Shown one piece after another: positions 56,197 through 64,000 of a stretch of DNA of 64,000 nucleotides. The stretch comes from Streptomyces sp. CGMCC 4.7035 (lineage in GTDB: Bacteria; Actinomycetota; Actinomycetes; Streptomycetales; Streptomycetaceae): positions 5,683,001-5,747,000 of the forward strand of contig NZ_CP134053.1 in assembly GCF_031583065.1 (NCBI RefSeq), read 5' to 3'. Position 1 is the stretch's first letter; each line of letters begins with the position of its first letter. The notes below the pieces were generated by a model that did no database searches, was not told the DNA's origin, and saw nothing but the letters and a program-made list of their open reading frames with translations. Position numbers and translations under genes: made by a program.

Positions 56197-56291
56197 ACCC
56201 GCCGACCACCACGACACCAGATCACCACAGGCGCAAGCACCGCCCCGTGCGGCCACGCAGCCACCGGTGCGGCGGCTCCCTGCCGGAGGGG

Positions 56292-56870
56292 TCAACTCAC
56301 CCGTTCCGGCCGGTGCTTGGCCGCACGCAGCCGTACCTCCGTCGGCAGCTTCGCCAGTCCCGCGGAGTCGCGGGCGTGGGCGAGCGACTCGGTGGTCAGG
56401 CGGTGGAGGGCCTCCCCGGGGTCCACGTGCGGTTCCAGCAGGAGCCGCACCCGTGCCTCGGGCGCGCTGCGCCGCCCGGTCAGCAGCACATGCGCCCGCT
56501 GGACACCGTCCGACTGCCCCGCCTCGCCCGCCAGTACGCCCTCCAAAGCCCGCCCGCGCAGCAGGGCGCCCTCGCCGTCGCCGGTGTCGACGAGCACCTC
56601 GGCGAGCCGGCGCCGTCGCAGCACCGCCGACAGCCACCACAGGGCGAGCAGGAGGAGGATGCCTAGGGCGGCGAGGACAGTCGGCCACCACCAGCCTTCG
56701 CCCTGCCACCGGGTGCGCTCGGCGTCGCTGAGCAGGACGTCGTGCGGACCCTGGTGGATCCACCACGAGGGCGATGAGGCGCCCAGACCGACGGCGAGCA
56801 CGGAGCCGCCGAGAACGACCAGGACCAGCCCGACGAGTCCGATCAGCACACGGTTGACGATCCGCAGCAC
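56292..56870 (-). CDS. AmaP-like alkaline-shock membrane anchor
   Basis: This 192-residue protein has two N-terminal helices (VLIGLVGLVLVVLGGSVLAVGL; PTVLAALGILLLLALWWLSAVL) and a soluble C-terminal Asp23-fold-like domain. In Staphylococcus AmaP anchors Asp23 to the membrane. It is the last gene of a five-gene minus-strand run with two Asp23-family proteins and a DUF6286 protein, 6 bases from its neighbour. Confidence 0.85.
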   Translation of the reverse strand: MLRIVNRVLIGLVGLVLVVLGGSVLAVGLGASSPSWWIHQGPHDVLLSDAERTRWQGEGWWWPTVLAALGILLLLALWWLSAVLRRRRLAEVLVDTGDGEGALLRGRALEGVLAGEAGQSDGVQRAHVLLTGRRSAPEARVRLLLEPHVDPGEALHRLTTESLAHARDSAGLAKLPTEVRLRAAKHRPERVS

Positions 56871-56876
56871 CGCGCC

Positions 56877-57542
56877 TCACCCCTTCCGTCCGGGCCGTCG
56901 CACGTGCACCGACAGCGCGGGCGGCCGGGCCAGCCCGAGCCCCCGGACGGCGTCGGCGAGCGTACCGTCGACATCGGCGCGTACGGCGTCGAGTTCCCGG
57001 AAGTGCGACACGGCCCGCACGTCGGCCCTCCTGCGGTGCATCCGGACGCGTACCGACTGCACCCCGGAGACCTCCATGGCCCGGTCGCGCAGCACCGTCG
57101 CGGCGGCGTCCCGGTGCAGTCCGGCCCGTACGTCGGTGTGCGCCGGGCGCATCGTCAGCACGGCACGCATCCCGGGCGTGGCGGCGAGCACCAGCAGCCA
57201 GATGCCGAGGACCGCCACCACGCCCGCGCCGACGAGCACCCAGGTGTCGTCGAGGGGGCGCTCGGCGAGCTCCCTGGCGAGCGTCCTGCGCCAGCGCATG
57301 GCGGGCCGGTGGGCGCGGACGGCCGCGATGTCGTACAGGAACAGGCCCGCGCCGATCAGCAGGAGCAGCGCGACGATGCCCGCGGGGACCCGGCGCGCCG
57401 ACCAGAAGCGGCCGCCTGCGCCGTCCGTCCCCTCCGCCGGCTCGTATGCCGCCGCGGACGAGGACTGCCCGAGTCCGCCGTCCGCGGCCTTCTCCATGAC
57501 CGGAAGCCTCTGGGTGCCTTCGTGGCCCTGGGACTCGCTCAT
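56877..57542 (-). CDS. DUF6286-family membrane protein
   Basis: This 221-residue protein has two helices (AGIVALLLLIGAGLFLYDIAAV; WVLVGAGVVAVLGIWLLVLAA) around an Asp23-cluster type loop and a soluble C-terminal domain. It is a second AmaP-like anchor by layout. The ATG at 57542 overlaps the upstream Asp23 stop (ATGA). The N-terminal 45 residues are disordered. Function is unknown. Confidence 0.82.
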   Translation of the reverse strand: MSESQGHEGTQRLPVMEKAADGGLGQSSSAAAYEPAEGTDGAGGRFWSARRVPAGIVALLLLIGAGLFLYDIAAVRAHRPAMRWRRTLARELAERPLDDTWVLVGAGVVAVLGIWLLVLAATPGMRAVLTMRPAHTDVRAGLHRDAAATVLRDRAMEVSGVQSVRVRMHRRRADVRAVSHFRELDAVRADVDGTLADAVRGLGLARPPALSVHVRRPGRKG

Positions 57543-57919
57543 TGCGCCCTCCCGTGTGCCGGTGTCGGATGCAGCCGCTCCACCTGGACGGCCACCTCGT
57601 GCGCCTCCATCCCCGCCAAGGCGCCTACCCGCTCGGCGACCCGGCGACGCACCGCACGGCACTGGGCGCCGATATCGGAGGGATAGTCGAGTTCGACACT
57701 GACGCGGACGTGCGCGACGTCATGGTGCACGACCACCATGGCGTGCGGCGGCGCGGCGTCCGGCGGCAGCCTGTCCAGCGCCTCCCGCGCCGCCTGCGCG
57801 GCGATCTTCGCGACGACCCGGTCGGCGATCCGGGTGGCGCCGCGCTCGGCCGGCGGAACCACGGTCGGGTGCCGCCGGGCCTCGCCGCCCTCCTCACGCT
57901 CACCGGTCGGAGCGGACAC
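57539..57919 (-). CDS. Asp23/Gls24-family envelope stress protein, copy 1
   Basis: This 126-residue member has the family segments TRIADRVVAKIAAQAAREAL and HVRVSVELDYPSDIGAQCRAVRRRVAERV, a small alpha/beta domain. Asp23 proteins in firmicutes coat the membrane under stress. It lies between the small membrane gene and DUF6286, with overlaps or short gaps. It is more divergent than copy 2. Confidence 0.82.
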   Translation of the reverse strand: MSAPTGEREEGGEARRHPTVVPPAERGATRIADRVVAKIAAQAAREALDRLPPDAAPPHAMVVVHHDVAHVRVSVELDYPSDIGAQCRAVRRRVAERVGALAGMEAHEVAVQVERLHPTPAHGRAQ

Positions 57920-57922
57920 GCG

Positions 57923-58108
57923 TCACCGCCGCCGGCCGTCACGGGGGCGGAAGAAGTCACCGAGGTCCAGATCCCCTTCCACCAACCGACCCACCACGAA
58001 GCCGACGGCGCCGAGGGCAGCCACCAGCAGGAACGCGCCGAACCCGCCGAAGTACCCGGCGAAGCCCAGCGCCATTCCGGCGATCATGCCGATCACGGCC
58101 AAGCTCAT
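57923..58108 (-). CDS. Small glycine-rich membrane protein of the Asp23 cluster
   Basis: This 61-residue protein has one long or two short hydrophobic helices (AVIGMIAGMALGFAGYFGGF; AFLLVAALGAVGFVVGRLV) and ends with FFRPRDGRRR. It is conserved by position in similar clusters from memory and could be another membrane partner of the Asp23 proteins. It is 29 bases after copy 2 and 3 bases before copy 1. Confidence 0.78.
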   Translation of the reverse strand: MSLAVIGMIAGMALGFAGYFGGFGAFLLVAALGAVGFVVGRLVEGDLDLGDFFRPRDGRRR

Positions 58109-58137
58109 CCTGCGCTCCTCAGCTCACGGTCACCCGA

Positions 58138-58626
58138 TCAGTGGAGCCGAGTCTCCGACTCCTCTTCCTCTTCCTCGGGCAGCTTGACATCGCTGACGGC
58201 GATGTTGACCTCGACGACCTCCAGTCCGGCCATGCGCTCGACGGCCGCGATGACGTTCTCGCGCACGGCGCGCGCGACTTCGGTGATGGACACGCCGTAC
58301 TCGACGACGATCTCCAGGTCGAGCGCGGTCTGCACTTCGCCGACCTCGGCCTTCACACCCCGTGTGACCGACCTCGCACCGCCGCCCGGCACCCGCTCGC
58401 GCACGGCGCCGAGGGCTCGGCCGAACCCGCCGCCCATGTCGTACACGCCGGGCACTTCACGCGCCGCCAGCCCGGCGATCTTCTCCACCACGCCATCGGC
58501 GATGGTCGTCCGTCCTCTGGTCGCCGGGTCGCCGCCACCCCGCCGGGTGGGCTTGCGCGTCTGCGGCGTCTCCTTCGCACTCTCGGAGGTCGTCTCCGGC
58601 CGGTTCTGCTCCGTCATCTCGGTCAT
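58138..58626 (-). CDS. Asp23/Gls24-family envelope stress protein, copy 2
   Basis: This 162-residue protein has a disordered N-terminal 35 residues, then the full Asp23 domain (TTIADGVVEKIAGLAAREVPGV, LEIVVEYGVSITEVARAVRENV, VEVNIAVSDVKLP) and an acidic tail EEEEEES. It is the first gene of the run; its start follows AAAGGGA. An 87-base gap separates it from a divergent gene of the same theme. Confidence 0.9.
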   Translation of the reverse strand: MTEMTEQNRPETTSESAKETPQTRKPTRRGGGDPATRGRTTIADGVVEKIAGLAAREVPGVYDMGGGFGRALGAVRERVPGGGARSVTRGVKAEVGEVQTALDLEIVVEYGVSITEVARAVRENVIAAVERMAGLEVVEVNIAVSDVKLPEEEEEESETRLH

Positions 58627-58713
58627 AGCCGTACGTCCCTTTCGGTCGTCCTCCTCCACCCACACTAGGAGGCATTACGCGAATGCGCCCCGGGGATACG
58701 GCAGGCTGGAGGA

Positions 58714-59517
58714 ATGACGGCGGAGCGATGGTCGCAGGCTGTACGACGGCAGGTCGGGCTGGGGCGGCTGCTGCCGCTGGGCGGCCCGCGCGACGGCGCG
58801 TGGATCGCCGAGGCCGCGGCCGGATCGGCCCTGCGGCGCGCGGCCGAGGGGGTGCGGGGGGTGCGGACCGGCGCGATCCGGATCGCACTGGCGGATCCGG
58901 AGGAGACATACGAGCCGGCGGTGCCGCCTCCGCCGAGCGCGCTGCCGCCCGGACCGCTGCGGGTCAGCGCGGATTTCGCGGTCGCCGCGGACCCCACCGC
59001 TTCGGAGGCCGAACCGCTTCCCACGACCGCGGCCCGCCTCCGCTCGGTCCTGGCGACGGCGGCGGCCGAGCGGCTCGGTCTCCAGGTCACCGAGGTGGAC
59101 CTGCGGGTGACGGACCTGCTGGATGGGGAGCCGGCCGTCGGACTGAGCCCCGAGCCGCCGCCCCCTGCCAAGCCGGATCCGGTGCTGGGCCGCGACGAGT
59201 CGGCGGTGGCCGCGGCGGCCCGGTCCGTCCCGGGCGTGAGCCGCCTCACCGGCATTTTCGGCGGTCCGGGACGCGCGGTGCACATCGAGGAACAGCGGGG
59301 CGGTACGGCCTTGCCGCGCCGCCATGTCCGGGTGGAACTGGCGGTCGCGACGGACCGGCGAGCGGTGGACGTGGCCCGTGCGGTGCGGGGAGGGGTGACG
59401 GAGGCCTTGCCGGACCACCCGTCGGTCGCCGTGCTCGTGACAGCGGTCGATTCCCCGGGGATGTCCGGGGGGCTGTCGACCGGGGCGTCCGGTGGACGCC
59501 CCGGGGGTGGTGTCTGA
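58714..59517 (+). CDS. Streptomycete protein of unknown function beside Asp23 cluster
   Basis: This 267-residue protein has two similar halves: a central segment RLRSVLATAAAERLGLQVTEVDLRVTDL and a C-terminal HVRVELAVATDRRAVDVARAVRGGVTEAL, each resembling an Asp23-type strand-helix unit. Databases call relatives nucleopolyhedrovirus P10 family, which I think is a label carried over by low-complexity similarity. The ATG follows GGAGGA. Divergent position suggests shared regulation with the Asp23 genes. Confidence 0.8.
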   Translation: MTAERWSQAVRRQVGLGRLLPLGGPRDGAWIAEAAAGSALRRAAEGVRGVRTGAIRIALADPEETYEPAVPPPPSALPPGPLRVSADFAVAADPTASEAEPLPTTAARLRSVLATAAAERLGLQVTEVDLRVTDLLDGEPAVGLSPEPPPPAKPDPVLGRDESAVAAAARSVPGVSRLTGIFGGPGRAVHIEEQRGGTALPRRHVRVELAVATDRRAVDVARAVRGGVTEALPDHPSVAVLVTAVDSPGMSGGLSTGASGGRPGGGV

Positions 59518-59556
59518 GCCCGCGGGTGGCGTATTACCGCGCTTCCAGTGGAGCGC

Positions 59557-60348
59557 TCAGTCGCCGACGCCGGCCAGGTCCCGCAGTCGCCGTGCCTGCG
59601 CGGCCCGCTCCGCGGCGCGCTGCTCCTCGTACGACCGCTCCTGCGCCCCGCGCAGCAGTGCCTTGGTCTCGATCACCGCGTCCCGGGGCGCCGCGAGCAG
59701 TGCGGACGCCAGGTCCCGTACGGTGTCGTCGAGCTGCTCGCGCGGCACGGCGATGTTCGCCAGCCCGGTGCTCACGGCTTCCTCGGACAGGACGAAGCGG
59801 CCCGTCGCGCAGATCTCCAGCGCGCGGGCGTAGCCGACCAGGCTCACCAGCGGATGGGTGCCGGTGAGGTCCGGTACGAGGCCCAGGCTCGTCTCGCGCA
59901 TGGCGAACCGCACATCGTCCGCGACGACGCGCAGGTCACAGGCGAGGGCGAGCTGGAACCCCGCACCGATCGCATGCCCCTGCACGGCGGCGATGGACAC
60001 GATGTCGTTGCGCCGCCACCAGGTGAACCCTTCCTGGTACTCGGCGATGGCCCCGTCCAGCTCGGCGTCATCGCTGCGCGCGAGGTCGATGAAGGTCGGT
60101 TCGCCTTCGATCCCCTCGGGCGTGAACATCTGCCGGTCGAGCCCCGCCGAGAACGACTTGCCCTCGGCGCGCAGCACGACCACGCGGACGGATCCGGGCA
60201 GCGCACGTCCGGCCTCCGCCAACGCCCGCCACAGAGCGGGGCTCTGGGCATTGAGCTTGGCCGGGTTGGTCAGCGTCACCGTGGCGATCGCCTCGTCGAC
60301 GGTGAGCCGTACGCCGTCCTTGTCGAGTACCGGGTCGAGCGAAGCCAT
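59557..60348 (-). CDS. Enoyl-CoA hydratase/isomerase-family protein
   Basis: This 263-residue crotonase-fold protein has the oxyanion-hole segments SFSAGLDRQMF and HAIGAGFQLALACDLRV, and the catalytic region FAMRETSLGLVPDLTG. Usual Glu residues are partly replaced, so it may not be a standard hydratase. It lies directly downstream of gbn on the same strand, the same arrangement as I recall in S. coelicolor. Confidence 0.9.
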   Translation of the reverse strand: MASLDPVLDKDGVRLTVDEAIATVTLTNPAKLNAQSPALWRALAEAGRALPGSVRVVVLRAEGKSFSAGLDRQMFTPEGIEGEPTFIDLARSDDAELDGAIAEYQEGFTWWRRNDIVSIAAVQGHAIGAGFQLALACDLRVVADDVRFAMRETSLGLVPDLTGTHPLVSLVGYARALEICATGRFVLSEEAVSTGLANIAVPREQLDDTVRDLASALLAAPRDAVIETKALLRGAQERSYEEQRAAERAAQARRLRDLAGVGD

Positions 60349-60480
60349 GGGGCGCCTCCGATGGGTGCGGTCAGGAGTGGATGCCGTACCACGCCATCCA
60401 CAAGTGACTGCACAGTAACCACCCGATCGGTCACCTGACCGACCGGGTGGCCACCACCGAAGCCGATGGGCCGCCCGGCG

Positions 60481-60702
60481 TCAGGCCGACGTGGCCTTCT
60501 TGCCCCGCGTCGCCCCGCCACGCCCACGCAGCGTGACGCCCGACTCGCTGAGCATCCGGTGAACAAAGCCATACGAGCGGCCGGTTTCCTCGGCCAGCGC
60601 CCGGATGCTCGCACCGGAGTCGTACTTCTTCTTCAGGTCTGCCGCGAGCTTGTCGCGCGCGGCGCCGGTCACCCGGCTGCCCTTCTTCAGAGTCTCGGCC
60701 AC
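60481..60702 (-). CDS. gbn: GATC-binding nucleoid-associated protein Gbn
   Basis: This 73-residue protein is basic at both ends (RGGATRGKKATSA) with a single helix-turn-helix (ASIRALAEETGRSYGFVHRMLSESGV). It matches my memory of SCO1839, named Gbn, a small streptomycete nucleoid protein that binds GATC-centred sites and affects development timing. The GTG at 60702 follows GAGGAGG, deciding this start over longer ones. The upstream gap has a cluster of five GATC sites. Confidence 0.9.
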   Translation of the reverse strand: MAETLKKGSRVTGAARDKLAADLKKKYDSGASIRALAEETGRSYGFVHRMLSESGVTLRGRGGATRGKKATSA

Positions 60703-60903
60703 CCGTGCCTCCTCATGGGAAGTGCGCTCTGGTCCCCTCATGATCACCCCTCGGGGGCGCGATGGCCACCCATTCGGCAAGGTCCGTGCGACAAGGTTGT
60801 GACGACAGGAGCACATCCCCACGAGTGGAATCACTGGTTCCGCGCTATGGCGTCCGTACACCCGAACGGGTTCATCCGGGAAGCAGCAGGTCAGCGACGT
60901 ACA

Positions 60904-60938
60904 ACGGCCGAGCCCTTGGCGTGAAAGGGCTCGGCCGT
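60904..60938. terminator. 14-bp hairpin terminator between abc-F and gbn
   Basis: Bases 60904-60917 pair exactly with 60925-60938 around GGCGTGA. On the minus strand it lies 172 bases after the ABC-F stop and 200 bases before gbn, and it can separate the two transcripts. Confidence 0.75.
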
Positions 60939-60971
60939 CGAATCGGTGTAGGACACACCCCGGTATGAGGA

Positions 60972-61039
60972 GATCTCACACAGATGATGGATCACGGATG
61001 GGCCGAATGATCCATACACAGTGGATCAGTCATTCGATC
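60972..61039. promoter_or_regulatory. Cluster of five GATC sites upstream of gbn
   Basis: GATC occurs at 60972, 60990, 61009, 61024 and 61036, in a locally AT-rich segment of the 407-base gap 60703-61109; one more is at 60742. At this GC content one GATC per about 400 bases is expected. The gap also holds the terminator at 60904-60938 and no gene. Confidence 0.6.
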
Positions 61040-61109
61040 AAGCGGCGCTGACCGGCCCCGGCCGGGCGGTGACGACCGCTCCGGGCCCGGGGGCGGACTC
61101 TCAGGCGAC

Positions 61110-62708
<1,599 letters not shown>

Positions 62709-62767
62709 GGACAGACTCCAGGGCGGATGGATGTGGCGGGATGGGCGGCTGAGGACGTTCCCGCCGT

Positions 62768-62791
62768 CTAATGCGCGAGGAGAATGGCCAT
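62768..62791 (-). CDS. Possible leader peptide MAILLAH before the ABC-F gene
   Basis: In the 496-base gap 62709-63204 a minus-strand ATG at 62791 lies 6 bases after TAGACT (-10, 62803-62798), as expected for a leaderless start, and opens a seven-codon frame ending in TAG at 62768. The ABC-F start is 59 bases further. Resistance ABC-F genes in other bacteria are often controlled by such short leader ORFs. Nothing else is seen in the gap. Confidence 0.4.
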   Translation of the reverse strand: MAILLAH

Positions 62792-63204
62792 GGGCCAAGT
62801 CTAACGGGGCCGTGCAAGCGCTTTTCCTGTGTGCGGGGGTCCGGCACTGTGATGCTCATTGCCCTGTCAGTCCGTGTGACGCTCGTCGCCCCTGTCCGTG
62901 GTGTGACGCCACTCGCACTCTCCGGCGCACCGTCAGGTGCCGGGACGCGCGGAGCGTAGGGGCGGGCACGGCGTACGGGCGGGTGACGCGGCCGGTGTGT
63001 CGCCCTTTCGGGCCATGGCCCGGCACCGGGCTCCGTGGACCGTACGAGGATGGCGCCGCGGGACGACGAACGCGGCGGGCGGTGCGCCCGCCGGCGCGGC
63101 CCGGCTCGGCCTGTCCCGCCGGCTTCGGGGGCGTTGTCAGTGGCCGGTGCGAGACTGGGCGCCAGGCCGTGATTCCGGCCGGGACACCGGAGGGAGTGAT
63201 CGGG

Positions 63205-63618
63205 ATGGCGGGCATGGACGGCAGGCGTCCGAGCATCTACCCGACGCTGCTGTACGTGGACGCGAAGGCGGCGATCAAGCAGCTCACCGAGGCCTTCGGC
63301 TTCACGGAGCTGTCGGTGTACGAGAGCGAGGACGGCTCGGTGCTGCACGCCGAGCTGGCGCAGGGCAACGGAGCGGTGATGCTCGGCTCGAAGGGCCACG
63401 GCGGCGCCTTCGACGAGGCGATGAGGGGCGCGGGCCCGTGCGGGGTGTACATCGTCGTGGACGACGTCGACGCACACCACCAACGGGCCGTGGAGCACGG
63501 CGCGGAGATCCTGATGCCCCCGACGGACCAGGCGTACGGCTCGCGCGACTACATGGCCCGGGACACCGAGGGCAACATCTGGAGTTTCGGCACGTACGCC
63601 CCCGAGATAGCGGTCTGA
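63205..63618 (+). CDS. VOC-superfamily (glyoxalase-like) protein
   Basis: This 137-residue protein has two beta-alpha-beta-beta-beta modules: YPTLLYVDAKAAIKQLTEAFGFTEL and CGVYIVVDDVDAHHQRAVEHGAEIL. The end (YMARDTEGNIWSFGTY) is typical of the PhnB/glyoxalase-like branch. Possible metal residues are H and E in LHAEL. ATG 63205 has GGAGGGA 9 bases upstream, which rules against GTG 63196. It may bind a drug or small metabolite; function is unknown. Confidence 0.86.
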   Translation: MAGMDGRRPSIYPTLLYVDAKAAIKQLTEAFGFTELSVYESEDGSVLHAELAQGNGAVMLGSKGHGGAFDEAMRGAGPCGVYIVVDDVDAHHQRAVEHGAEILMPPTDQAYGSRDYMARDTEGNIWSFGTYAPEIAV

Positions 63619-63625
63619 CGAGCAG

Positions 63626-64000
63626 TCAGCTACCGCCGGTGTGGACCTGGAACGCGGCGCGGCGCACGGCCTTGGCGAGCGCCGGGTCCGGGTGGGCGGC
63701 GGCGAGCGCGACCAGTACCTGCACGGTGCGGGGATGCCCGACGGCGCGCACCTCGTCGAGCAGGGCGGGCACGGTGGGCTGCACCGCGGACTCCAAGTGC
63801 CGTACGAGGAGTGGCGCTTCACCGTGGTCGGCGACGGCGGCGGCGGTGTCGACCCACAGCCAGGTGGCCTCCTCCCGGGTGAGCACCGCGGGGGCGTCCT
63901 CCGGGTCGGTGCCGTCGTGCTCGGCGAGCCAGAGCAGGGCGTAGGGGCGCAGCGGGGTCTCGTCGGCGGCGTCGCGCACATCGGGCTCGGCGGGGGCGCC
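63626..64000 (-). CDS. Hypothetical helical-repeat protein, 5' end beyond window
   Basis: Only the C-terminal 124 codons are visible, ending in HTGGS. The sequence is helical with alternating Leu/Val and ends of HEAT-like character (PALLDEVRAVGHPRTVQVLVALAAAHPDPALAKAVRRAAF). The frame is open to the window edge with good codon use, so the start lies to the right. No family is recognised. Confidence 0.7.
   Translation of the reverse strand, partial: GAPAEPDVRDAADETPLRPYALLWLAEHDGTDPEDAPAVLTREEATWLWVDTAAAVADHGEAPLLVRHLESAVQPTVPALLDEVRAVGHPRTVQVLVALAAAHPDPALAKAVRRAAFQVHTGGS

Noticed and set aside
58714-59517. Viral P10 protein
   Set aside because: Only low-complexity Pro/Ala character is shared; position and the two Asp23-like halves fit a bacterial envelope gene.

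Overview
The window is very GC-rich, uses GTG and TTG starts freely, couples genes through ATGA/GTGA overlaps, and carries a chaplin, a streptophobe-type membrane protein and the Gbn-type nucleoid protein. It is a piece of a Streptomyces chromosome. From chpE rightwards the gene order (chpE, two-component pair, serB, fabG/fabI, tldD/tldE, tyrS, moaA, tandem subtilases, enoyl-CoA hydratase, gbn, ABC-F) matches what I recall of the S. coelicolor SCO1800-SCO1845 core region. That synteny is from memory and was not searched.

Positions 1-7752 are the right-hand end of a type II polyketide cluster, all on the plus strand and mostly translationally coupled: KS-alpha, chain-length factor, ACP, an unusual aromatase/cyclase fused to a ketoreductase, a second ketoreductase, two small ABM/dimeric alpha-beta barrel proteins, a cytochrome P450 and a DUF574 methyltransferase. 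A TcmN-type cyclase with ketoreductases and ABM proteins suggests a reduced multi-ring aromatic product, perhaps pentangular. The rest of the cluster lies left of the window.

7753-23820 holds chpE, a NarL-type response regulator and GAF histidine kinase, a 183-bp palindromic MITE-like element, an SDR with a QueA-like protein, a secreted lytic transglycosylase, a double-FHA ABC-2 transporter, a streptophobe protein, SerB, SixA, and a CynX/NimT-type MFS transporter divergent from a GntR/FadR regulator with a clear palindromic operator between them. 24013-36099 holds fatty-acid synthesis (fabG-fabI), a SEC-C protein, the tldD-tldE protease pair, tyrS, small membrane proteins, moaA, and a DUF485-acetate symporter operon preceded by a near-consensus CRP site.

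36472-50911 holds two tandem subtilases, a class III CoA-transferase, a CopD-like protein, a three-gene minus-strand run (Zn-dehydrogenase, YhhN lysoplasmalogenase-like, fatty-acid-hydroxylase-like) that could process ether lipids or fatty aldehydes, a VIT-like transporter, and an operon of two amidohydrolases, an SDR and an acetoacetate-decarboxylase-like protein facing a TetR regulator. 51055-64000 holds a DEDDh exonuclease-BRCT protein, SURF1, a GH15 trehalase/glucoamylase, an SDR lacking its catalytic residues, an Asp23/AmaP envelope-stress cluster, enoyl-CoA hydratase, gbn with a cluster of GATC sites upstream, an ABC-F ATPase with a possible leaderless 7-codon leader ORF, a VOC protein and the 3' part of a hypothetical gene.

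Short repeats are frequent between genes. One GC-rich palindromic family recurs at four places and enters two reading frames. No tRNA, rRNA, CRISPR array or complete insertion sequence was seen.
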